A DNA stretch of 60,000 nucleotides, from contig NC_088300.1 in assembly GCF_032854445.1 (NCBI RefSeq), positions 25,527,608 through 25,587,607 of the forward strand, read 5' to 3'. The notes under the pieces are model-generated. The model was not told where the DNA came from and searched no databases. It saw nothing but the letters and a program-made list of their open reading frames with translations. A program made the position numbers and the translations under genes. Positions 46,789 to 56,232 of this stretch are shown here, in pieces (position 1 is the first letter of the stretch; the number at the start of each line of letters is the position of its first letter). The DNA is from Liolophura sinensis. Its lineage: Eukaryota; Mollusca; Polyplacophora; Chitonida; Chitonidae.

Positions 46789-46900
46789 GTAGGACATAGA
46801 CGAACATTTATATTTTCGGTTCAGTATATACACTTTGTATACAAGTTGTCATTACCTCACCTCTCTCTATACCTCACCGCGCCAAGCACAAAGGAAAAAA

Positions 46901-47173
46901 AATTTATTTATTTACTTATTTGATTGGTGTTTTACGCCGTACTCAAGAATATTTCACTTATACGACGGCGACCAGCATTATGGTGGGTGGAAACCGGGCA
47001 GAGCCCGGGGGAAACCCACGACCATCCGCAGGTTGCTGCCAGACCTTCCCACGTACGGCCGGAGAGGAAGCCAGCATGAGCTGGACTTGAGCTCACAGCG
47101 ACCGCATTGGAGAGAGGCTTCTGGGTCATTGCGCTGCGCTAGCGCGCTAACCAACTGAGCCACGGAGGCCCCC
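46901..47173 (-). mobile_element. tRNA-derived SINE, full length
   Basis: Complete element on the minus strand, from GGGGGCCTCCGTGGCTCAGT to an (AAAT)n tail. I cannot define its target-site duplication. Confidence 0.9.
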
Positions 47174-47697
47174 GAAGAAAACATCAGATAGAGAATAAAT
47201 TGACACCTGGATGTACATACTGTTGTTATTTTCAACAAAATACAGTTTTACAAAGATATGTATCTGTTTTAAGCCACATACGCTTTGGTTCCTATGGCTA
47301 AAGCACATTTTAGTTCCAGCATCAACAGTATTTTTATAGTAATATGTTTCTTTCGAAACGAGAGAATCATAAACAAATGCTCTACTAATAATAGTACTAC
47401 CATCTACTAACAGATGATATGAATGAGTGTGTGTCAGCTACCTTTCGTGCCAACCCAATAAAGCAATATCCGCCGAAAGAGACGAGTTTCTTGTGTTTTA
47501 TTTCACTATACATGAGCTATTATCTATTCTAACCGAATAGAACAACAGTTATACGGATTTATTAGAATGTAACCCGATCTTCAATTGGTTAGAACATGAG
47601 TGAGAAGTGACACTTCATTACTTCATCATTCCGGGTAACGAATTAATTCAATCCGTTCTCATTCATGGAACGGATTTAAGAGACAGTTTCATTTGAG

Positions 47698-47797
47698 GGA
47701 CTCGCCCTGCCACCCAGTATATATACACACACATCTCATGACCCCTCGTCGTCACATGTCTGAAAAATTGCTAAGTACGACGTTAAACCCCAAGGTG
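47698..47797 (+). mobile_element. Second SINE-like family, 3' fragment
   Basis: GGACTCGCCCTGCCACCC to CTGAAAAATTGCTAAGTACG and TTAAACCCCAAG. Same tail as the longer copy at 48.4-48.7 kb. Confidence 0.75.
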
Positions 47798-47919
47798 TAG
47801 GGTACGGTATGAAGGTATTTAAGGCTGAATTCCTCTTCGGGGAGCAATTTATAGGCACGACATGATTCATGTGCATGCTTGTTCCGCATTGATATGATAA
47901 TATTCTCTTGTGTATCCAG

Positions 47920-50900
47920 CACCAGGCATAAAACTTGTTAAGTTCTTTCGTCAGGGATCACTGATACCAGAAACTTTGGAACAAATGGAAAGTGATGAAG
48001 ACTTCAAACTGACAGCTGCAGCGCTAAAGAAACTGGGACAAAAACAGATGACGAAAGAGGAGTGGAAATTACGTCAAAAACCATTAGACAAGCTGGGGGT
48101 ACGGAGTTTCATGCAGTACACCAGGAAACAGAGAGAGATCAATGGGGTGGAAAGTAAGCATGCATACATACTGTTCTGGGACCTGTTGCACAAAGCGATC
48201 GTAGGCTAAATTGATTGTAACTATATATATGCATCATGCATGTTTTAACATGTGTCGCCATTTTGGTTACTATCAACGTAGCCTCTGTTCGCTTTGCGGA
48301 AGATGCCCATAAACGTGGCATATTTCAGTTGTCAGCTTGTCAGGACTGGCATTGTGCAAACTAAAGGACCTCATGCAACTAGATGGGAAATCGTTACCCC
48401 AGTCGCTAGAGCGTCCGCTCCGGGAGATCCAGGATCAATCTTGGGTCTGGTGACACTTAAGACCTTAAAAGAGGAAGTTGTAACTTCCTCGCTTGGCGTA
48501 CAGGATGAAGGGGATAGTGCAACGACTGGCTGACCCGGATCAGTAAAATGGCTCAGGCGGGGCGCCTTACTTTCCTTTGGTAAGTCGTCGCAGTGAAGCA
48601 GCACTAGATAAAAGAGCGGTAGAAATCCGACCTGCAACAAGGAGGCACATTACATGTACTCTAAGGATTCCTTCGTCGTCATATGACTGAAAAATCGTAA
48701 AGTACGATGTTAAACCCCAAGCACTCACTCACTCCGTCCTGGGGGCCTCCGTGGCTCAGTCGGTTAGCGCGCTAGCGCAGCGTAATGACCCAGGAGCCTC
48801 TCACCAATTCGGTCGCTGTGAGTTCAAGTCCAGCTCATGCTGGCTTCCTCTCCGGCCGTAAGTGGGAAAGTCTTCCAGAAACCTGCGGATGGTCGTGGGT
48901 TTCCCCCGGGCTCTGCCCGGTTTCCACCCACCATAATGCTGGTCGCCGTCGTATAAGTGAAATATTCTTGAGTACGGCGTAAAACACCAATCAAATAAAT
49001 AAATAAATCAATCCCCTCTGTCGTTCAGGCAGATTGCCAGCCTGCTCACAGTGAGAGATCGTCTGCGAAATGACGCAAGAGCTTCTTTTGTTAAATGCAT
49101 AGGATAATATCCTTTCCGTCTAATGTTGGTATTTGAAACAAGTTTTTGTCGAATTTCACCGTGAATATATGATAGTGTCTTTGATAGACATTTATTACGA
49201 AGCTGAACTGATAAACAGGTGCCCATTTTCTCAATGTAATTGTACGATATGTTGTTAGCAGAAGAAAATAGCACTGCACTTTCAAAGGAAGAATACTGTA
49301 TATAATATGTATAGATTTACAATAATATATTTAAACTTACCTAACATATAGCTTAACAGTATATGAAGAAACATAAAATTAGAATTTCTTGTGTAATTCA
49401 AATTACCACCCCCCCCTCCCCCTCCCTTACCTCACATCGTTAAGCACTAAGAAAAAATATGCAACTATCGGAATAAAACTCATTTTCCTATTCGATACAA
49501 ATGTTTCAAGGAAGGGATATTACCACTAGACCAAAGAGTTCCTCTGAACTTCCAAATTATTCTAATTTTGGTTTTTTTAGGCACCAAATAAGTGGAAATG
49601 AAAATTTTTTTGGGGTTCACGTAATCATTGTTTTAATATCAAAGGAATTCCCGCAGAAAGCACCTTAAAATAGCAAAATCTGCTTTTGAATCTACTTTGG
49701 TCTTTTGACAAAACAAAAAGTCTAAATCGCATCACTCCAATTTCTACACGCAAGTTCTTCAGTAATTGTACTTCATATTCAAGTAAGTTTTGCTTGTTTT
49801 TCTCCATGAAAAAAATTACACCTCACTGCTGCACGGCACTGGGACGATTTCCCATCTAGTTGCAAGGGGTCATTTGAACGTTTAATTAAAAAGTATATAG
49901 TGTGACCGTTCTTAATCCACACAGTTGGTGACATCTGTCAGTTGTATATGAACGAAACGTCGGTTGCAGATCAAGACAGGATACTCCGGAAGAAAAAAAT
50001 CAGCATCCTGCAGCTGAACATTGGACTCTATTGTAACCAGGCCTGCAACCATTGTCACGTGGAATCATCGCCAAAGCGACAAGAGATGATGTCACGTGAT
50101 GTGGTGGACACGTGCCTAGCAATTCTGGAGAAAAGCCCGTCCATTCACACCGTAGATATCACAGGTATGGCTACATGTATCTCCGTTATTTACTACATCA
50201 ATAACATGAATGCAGGCCTTCGACCTAGACGTGATATAACAGACATTCTTATATACCAGTTATGAACCCTAGTTGACATTCCAGGCCAGCAATAGCAAGA
50301 CTAATACCCTAAGCAACGTTCAGCACAGTCAGATCAGGACTAAGAAGGCATATAAGGTAAAAAAAAATGTCGAACGTATCGCCGTAAACAGCCATAGAAA
50401 AGGAGTCAAGAGTTTTCAGAGATACGGGAAAGACGCAAGAAATGTTCTGGGAGTGTACATAAGTTTAATCCACCCAAATGGCGCGTGATTCTACTTGGTA
50501 AGTTATGTCAATCTGAATATATGTAGTGCGCTTTTATTGTAACTGTTCATGTATTCAACTTGGCGACTTGCGTGGACTATAATTGAATATATTATTAATT
50601 TTGGGTTAATATTTAATACAAAATCTAACTGACGCTTTTGCATGGTTTCCCTCTGGAATTTCAGTAAAATATGATGCTATGAATGGCGTTAGTTAGTTAT
50701 TTGATACTGTGCTAAGGAAATTTTTAACTGAGTCATAAAACTGATCACTGGGTAAACGCCATGAAACGTCCATGCAATTATAGACCTATAAATCCAGATG
50801 TCTTTTCTGCAAAGGCGGTGCCCCAGAGCTCTGTGGAGAGTTCCGCTATCTTGTGCAGGGAGTCCGAAAACTGGGCAGAAATGTGATTGACAGATGTAAT

Positions 50901-53900
50901 TTGACGTCACTTCTTGAACCAGGTCAGTATTTTGTACTTGTCAATCAACGAGTAAGACAATCAGATTTTGAAAAATCTTTCCATATTGTAATCTGGTTTA
51001 TGTTTATGTGAGAGTAAAAGCGGAACATCGACGACAGTGTGATACATGATGCAAAGACTATCACGTAACTGTTGAAATACGACCATTTCTCAGTTTACTT
51101 CTGGGTTTTATTCAATCTGTTCATGTCAGTGTTGAGATAGTATCACTAAAAGAGGAAATCAAAAATCAGAATTTCTGAACCAGCTAAAAAGGCTTGCCAG
51201 GCGCAACAAATGAACATGATGCTATGTTGTCCGGTCTCCTGGATCAGTCCAAACATTGTTGGTAAATTCAGAAGATTTATTTATTTGTTTATTTGATTGG
51301 TGTTTCGCTTATATGACGGCGGCTAAATCCAGAAGAATCGGGCACCAATCTGGACTGGAACGGAACGGAAGGGATCGATGTGGCTGATGTATATATTTCG
51401 ACATTCTCACATTTGTTAACAGGACAAGAAGACACTGCTAAATTTTTGGCTGACAATAAGGTCCATGTTATAGCATCCCTACCATGCTACAGCGCCAAAA
51501 ATGTCAACCAACAGCGCGGGAAAGGTGTCTTTGACAAAAGTATTCAGGCCCTGGTGTTGTTGAACTCTCTTGGGTATGGAAAAGAGGACACGGGCTTGAA
51601 GTTAGACCTAATGTACAATCCACTGGGTAAGTGTGAGAACATGTTCTTGAGAAACTGAATCTTTTTAGCGAATAGTAATGAGGAAGTTGTGTTATCGCCA
51701 AGTGTAGTGCGAAAACAGTGCCATGGGACACTGAAGCTTTTAGCCACTAGTAAGCAGGACGTTGTGTTATCGCCAAAGTGTAGTGTAAAAACAGTGTCAT
51801 GGGGCACTGAGGCTTTTAGCCACTAGTACCCAGGACGTTTTGTTATCGTCAAGTGTAGTGCGAAAACAGTGCCGTGGGACACTGAAGCTTTTAGCCACTA
51901 GTAAGCAGGACGTTGTGTTATCGCCAAAGTGTAGTGTGAAAACAGTGTCATGGGACACTGAGGCTTTTAGCCACTAGTACCCAGGACGTTTTGTTATCGT
52001 CAAGTGTAGTGCGAAAACAGTGCCGTGGGACACTGAAGCTTTTAGCCACTAGTAAGCAGGACGTTGTGTTATCGCCAAAGTGTAGTGTGAAAACAGTGCC
52101 ATGGGACACTGAAGCTTTTAGCCACTAGTAAGCAGGACGTTGTGTTATCGCCAAAGTGTAGTGTGAAAACAGTGTCATGGGACACTGAGGCTTTTAGCCA
52201 CTAGTACCCAGGGACGTTTTGTTATCGTCAAGTGTAGTGCGAAAACAGTGCCATGGGACACTGAAGCTTTTAGCCACTAGTAAGCAGGACGTTGTGTTAT
52301 CGCCAAAGTGTAGTGTGAAAACAGTGTCATGGGACACTGAGGCCTATAGCCACTAGTAAGCAGGACGTTGTGTTATCGCCAAAGTGTAGTGTTAAAACAG
52401 TGCCGTGGGACACTGAGGCCTATAGTCACTAGTAAGAAGGACGTCGTGTTATCGCCAAAGTGTAGTGTGAAAACAATGCGATGAGACACTGAGGCCTTTA
52501 GCCACTAGAAGCAGGACGTTGTGTTATCGCCAAAGTGTAGTGTGAAAACAGTGTCATGGGACACTGAAGCTTTTAGCCACTAGTTCCCAGGACCTTGTCT
52601 TATCGCCAAAGTGTAGTGTGAAAACAGTGCCATGGGACACTGAAGCTTTTAGCCACTAGTAAGCAGGACGTTGTGTTATCGCCAAAGTGTAGTGTGAAAA
52701 CAGTGCCATGGGACACTGAAGCTTTTAGCCACTTAGTTTCCAGGACGTTGTCTTATTGCCAAAGTGTAGGGTTCTTCTGGCTCCTGTGATAAATGTACAG
52801 TCAATCCTTTTTGATGAAATAATCAATTAGTTTTATTATGTCACGTTTCGCGAAAAGCGAGGTGTATTAAATTGGGTTTGTTTTTCTGTCTGCCTATCTC
52901 TTTATCGTTTCGGTGCATTAGCTGCACTGGATATTGTCCCACTGTGATCTTGGTGCAGATTTATTTTGTAGGCCTTCAGATGAAGTTCGAAAACGAGCTT
53001 AATCAATGCATAAGTTTTGCATATTTCTCGCGGGATATGAACTCTGAATTATTGGGTTTTTTTCTCTCTCTCAGATAAAAATGTGCAATCAATCACTTAA
53101 GAAATCTGTGTATTGTTTTATTTCAGGTGGATTTCTTCCTCCTCCCCAAGCCGACCTTTGGACCAAATACAAAGCGGAACTGTGGGATGTCTTCGGAATT
53201 GAGTTCACTGACCTTTACACCTCCACAAACATGCCATCAAGCGTTTCCTGGATTTTTTGTATCGAAGGTCAGTAAACCAGGGCATTATATTGAAATCTTC
53301 AACCTTTTCATCCACTAAAGCACTTTTTCAGNNNNNNNNNNNNNNNNNNNNNNNNNNNNNNNNNNNNNNNNNNNNNNNNNNNNNNNNNNNNNNNNNNNNN
53401 NNNNNNNNNNNNNNNNNNNNNNNNNNNNNNNNNNNNNNNNNNNNNNNNNNNNNNNNNNNNNNNNNNNNNNNNNNNNNNNNNNNNNNNNNNNNNNNNNNNN
53501 NNNNNNNNNNNNNNNNNNNNNNNNNNNNNNNGCACTTTTTCAGAGAAATTTATGCATACAATGCTTATGAAAATAATTCAAAGATGATTTCTTTGTGTCA
53601 CTAAAAATTCAATAAAACTATGCAAGCCATTTCGTTATACCCCATAGTCCGAATGTCTACAATAATTGGTCGCAGTGATAGTTGAAAAGGTTGAAGAATT
53701 AGGGTATGTGGTAGTCAAGGTCAAGGGTAGTTTATAAACATTAGTCAGTGTTTAATTAAAAGAATGAAGGCAACAAAAGAACGGAAAAACATGTTTGAAG
53801 GACAGCTTGTGTGTTGATACATCGGCACAGTTGAACATTATATCATATGACTTGATTGCTTTGTGTTAGCGTAAACCGTTTGAGGTAAATTATTAAAAAA

Positions 53901-54857
53901 TACCTAACTCCATAAAATAACTTAAGAGCTAGGTTAGCGGACCGTCGATTGTTATGGAAATGCCTGCGACCCACAGGATGTACACGGTGGCTAAACAGTA
54001 GGACGTAAAACACAGGTCCGATACAAATAAGTAAATAAATTTAACTTTTATCTGTAGAAACGAACTGGAGAGTTACATGGAGCTCTTGGTGCGCAATTTT
54101 AACGTGGACACCGTTGATAAAGTGATGTGTTTGGATTACTTGTCTGTTAGTTGGGATGGCGTAATATATGACTGTGATTTTAACCAACAACTTGACATGC
54201 CCATCCTTCATGGCCGACCATTACAGAGTCAATCAGGTACATATATACACTCGCTAGAATACCCTTGTTAAATACTGCGTTCATTATTATTAAAAGTGAG
54301 ACATTTGGGAAAAAAGCAACGGATTGTAACCGTTGTGTTTTGTGTGTGTTTTCCATGTGTTATATGTGTGAAAAAAACCTGCATACAACATTAAGTATGA
54401 CATTAAGTACTCTATATTATAATGAAGAACAAAATGTTTTATTGTGTTTTGTGCTTTCCTCCACTCTTTTTCCACATTTTTGTTTTAGCATTTCAGTCGA
54501 TTCATATGTATACGTTAACGTTTAACTGTTGGCTGAGTAGACGTTTTCAAAATATATGTCATCTGTCGTGATTCTTGACCTCATTCCTCCCATGGACTCA
54601 CTGTGGATGAATATTGGGATACCACTTCCATATAGCTGAATTATTAGCAACTGTCTAAGTTCAAGCTTTTATATTATGTCTTTCGCTAATTTCACTTATC
54701 AGGTGAACCCGTTGATTCAGTCAGACAGAAGAAAGCGATGACGGTTTGGGACATCGAGTCGGCCGACGATCTCGTTACCTCGAGGATTGTAGTGGACAAT
54801 CACTGTTTCGGTTGTACCGCTGGCATGGGGTCAAGCTGACAGGGAACAACCGTCTAA
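47920..54857 (+). CDS. ArsS-like radical SAM protein, candidate selenoprotein
   Basis: Seven exons: 47920-48153, 49925-50164, 50815-50922, 51423-51626, 53127-53267, 54058-54236, 54703-54857. All have GT-AG borders; five junctions are phase 1 and one phase 2. Exon 1 adds a charged N-terminal extension. Exon 2 has the radical SAM cluster motif CNQACNHC after LQLNIGLY. Exon 3 has TGGAPEL...IDRCNL, exon 4 MYNPLG, exon 6 MCLDYLSVSWDG and YDCDFNQ, exon 7 NHCFGCTAGMGSS-x-QG. This order is that of ArsS (DUF3641 C-terminus), which in bacteria acts after ArsM in arsenosugar synthesis; from exon 2 on, length (about 342 aa) fits. x is TGA at 54837-54839; the family is annotated as a (seleno)protein. Exon 5 lacks one base near 53235. 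The start codon is not resolved. Nuclear location is clear; function in this animal is inferred. Confidence 0.88.
48386..48736 (+). mobile_element. Second SINE-like family, nearly full length
   Basis: The head CGCTAGAGCGTCCGCTCC with GGATCAATCTTGGG (A/B-box-like) is followed by a body with GCACTAGATAAAAGAGCGG and the tail GACTGAAAAATCG...TTAAACCCCAAGCACTCACTC. It lies in an intron of the ArsS-like gene, directly before a tRNA-SINE. Confidence 0.8.
48741..49009 (+). mobile_element. tRNA-derived SINE, full length
   Basis: Head GGGGGCCTCCGTGGCTCAGT, B box GTTCAAGTCC, conserved body, (AAAT)n tail. In the ArsS-like gene's intron. Confidence 0.92.
49010..49924. other. Intron of ArsS-like gene
   Basis: AT-rich, with a C-rich run near 49408-49426. 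Nothing else recognised. Confidence 0.4.
49925..50164 (+). CDS. Radical SAM [4Fe-4S] exon
   Basis: Cys codons at 50032, 50044 and 50053 form CxxxCxxC, the radical SAM signature, followed by HVESSPKR. The exon ends in VDIT and a split Gly codon completed by the next exon, giving the TGGAPE motif. The acceptor is CCACACAG and the donor GTATGG. Confidence 0.92.
51275..51324 (-). mobile_element. tRNA-SINE, 3' end only
   Basis: (AAAT)n tail and CACCAATC, then GCCGCCGTCATATAAG on the minus strand, with an internal deletion. Lies about 100 bases before an ArsS-like exon. Confidence 0.7.
51657..52775. repeat. 76-bp tandem array, about 14.7 copies, intronic
   Basis: Units begin GAAGCTTTTAGCCACTAGTA, continue through GTTATCGCCAAAGTGTAGTG and end GTGCCATGGGACACT. 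Two unit types alternate in the left half: one with TAAGCAGGACGTTGTG/CGCCAAAG, the other with TACCCAGGACGTTTTG/CGTCAAG. The array starts about 30 bases after a splice donor of the ArsS-like gene. Confidence 0.95.
53127..53267 (+). CDS. ArsS-like exon with apparent 1-bp deletion
   Basis: Starts GFLPPPQADLW in frame. After NMP (about 53234) the family-like residues (I-K-R-F-L-D-F-L type) continue in the next frame, and only that shifted frame connects in phase to exon 54058-54236. The exon is 141 nt where 142 would keep phase. Either an assembly error or a real inactivating mutation. Confidence 0.85.
53332..53531. other. Assembly gap, 200 N
   Basis: Exactly 200 N in an intron of the ArsS-like gene. 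The 12 bases GCACTTTTTCAG stand on both sides (53320-53331 and 53532-53543), suggesting that the contig ends overlap and the gap may be artificial. Confidence 0.98.
54703..54857 (+). CDS. Terminal exon with CFGC motif and in-frame TGA
   Basis: Opens after TTATCAG, encodes TVWDIESADDL and NHCFGCTAGMGSS, then TGA (54837-54839), then QGTTV and TAA (54855-54857). The residues after the TGA still match the family's end, so the TGA is best read as selenocysteine. Confidence 0.85.
54837..54839 (+). other. Candidate selenocysteine codon (TGA)
   Basis: The TGA stands at the Cys/Sec position of the ArsS C-terminal motif, two residues after GS-type sequence and before QG. Five more sense codons and a TAA follow in the same frame. 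Confidence 0.75.
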
Positions 54858-55485
54858 GGGTGAGAGTGTTACCTTCTTCGCCTGAACACACAGGTAGACA
54901 ATCAGCAATTGCGATTCCGGAAAGAGAATCATTGCAATTTAAGATGGTATATATCTTTTGTGTTCACAAAAGGTTTCCTCTCCCTTTGGGCGTTTCCATA
55001 TGTATATGGTGCGTTATATGATGGTCATATTGTGTAAAGTGCTCTGCTGTGTAACGATCTTAAACCTATCCATTTGATTTTTGCTGTGGGTGTCGTTCTT
55101 TATAGTTTTGTGCAACGTCCATTGGTTCGGTTGTGCAGGGGGTTGACAATTATGGCTGTGAAGAAAGTATAACTGGATATGTGATCTTGATCCCAGTGTT
55201 TTCAGATCTAGAATCTGTGCTCAGGTGAAATCCAGGACGAAGAAATTACTAACTTTGTCGTATTCAAACTTTATTGATGGAGACGGCAATGTATTTAACC
55301 CACTACTGTCTTCTACGTGCACCTGTAATCACGTAGAAATATATATAATATATATATATATATATATTAGCGTTTTGCAGGGTATTTTCTTAGCTTTTCA
55401 AATCGAACGAACTGACACTGATTCCGGTAACATAGGTTCAATATATACACTTAGAACAAGAATAAATGTATAAAGCTATATAAAT
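54858..55485 (+). other. Putative 3' UTR of the ArsS-like gene
   Basis: Runs from the TAA to shortly after an AATAAA at 55461-55466. It contains an imperfect hairpin (54907-54939: 11 paired bases with a 3-nt bulge) and a CTTTTGTG/CACAAAAG hairpin near 54955-54973. No canonical SECIS core was recognised by eye. A GTGAG-type splice donor lies directly after the stop (54860), so the UTR may be spliced. Confidence 0.45.
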
Positions 55486-55787
55486 GTAGTTTCTTATAAC
55501 AAATAGCAGAGCAGCAGAGGTCTTCCTACAGTATGAATTCCCATTGTCTATGTTGCCTATACATTTACGTAAACACATGTCGTTTTGTAAGTCTAGTTAC
55601 TAAGCCTATGACACCTTAACTCGCAAACTTGATGGTTGAGATCAGGTCGATATTTCTCTTAGTGACCAGCTCTGTATTTATACGAACGAGGAAAATTAAA
55701 GTGTTTGAATTGCTTCATGGATTGCTGTGTCTCATTTGGCATTTATTATATTGCTTTATTTATTTTTTATCTTTATATGACCGCGTC

Positions 55788-56030
55788 AGGGGCCTATTAT
55801 GGTTAGAGCGTCCGCCCCAAAGTCGGAAGACTCGGGATGGCGCTCAGCATTGAGAGGTTTCAGCGAGGAAACAGGACTGGTTGATCCGGTGTCAGTATAA
55901 TATGACTGGGTGAGGTGTCTTGCCGGCTTCATTGCGGCAACACTTTGACGGCATGGACTCACCCTGCCACAAGAGGTTATAATATATGTACACACACCTA
56001 TAACGACTCCCCGTTGTCATAGGACTGAAA
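55788..56030 (+). mobile_element. Second SINE-like family, interrupted by a tRNA-SINE
   Basis: GGTTAGAGCGTCCGCC head, GGCGCTCAGCATTGAGAGG body, CCTGCCACAAG and GTCATAGGACTGAAA. It is cut off exactly where the tRNA-SINE begins at 56031. Confidence 0.8.
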
Positions 56031-56232
56031 GGGGCCTCCGTGGCTCAGTTTAGTTAGCGTTCTAGCCTAGCGTAATGACTCAGGAGCCTCTCACCAATGC
56101 GGTGGCTGTGAGTTCAAGTCCAGGTGATGCTTGCTTCCTCTCTGGCCGCACGTGGGAAGGTCTACTTCTAAGCGGCTACTTGCTGATGGTTGTGGCTTTC
56201 TCCCGGGCTCTGCCCGGTTTCCTCCCATCATA
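56031..56232 (+). mobile_element. tRNA-derived SINE, 3' truncated
   Basis: Head GGGGCCTCCGTGGCTCAGTT, B box GAGTTCAAGTCC, and body to CCTCCCATCATACG. The tail is missing. Confidence 0.88.

Noticed and set aside
51657-52775. CRISPR array.
   Set aside because: Units are contiguous 76-bp tandem repeats without unique spacers, in an animal intron.
47920-54857. Bacterial contamination as the source of the ArsS-like gene.
   Set aside because: The coding sequence is split by introns that carry the same SINEs as the rest of the window, and it adjoins LIN9.
55018-55060. ATGA...AAA...GA spacing that resembles a SECIS core.
   Set aside because: The intervening arms do not pair; no helix supports it.
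55274-55315. GGAGACGG / CTGTCTTC stem with an A-rich loop as a SECIS candidate.
   Set aside because: The stem is only 8 bp with wobbles and the GA of the core is missing on the 3' side.
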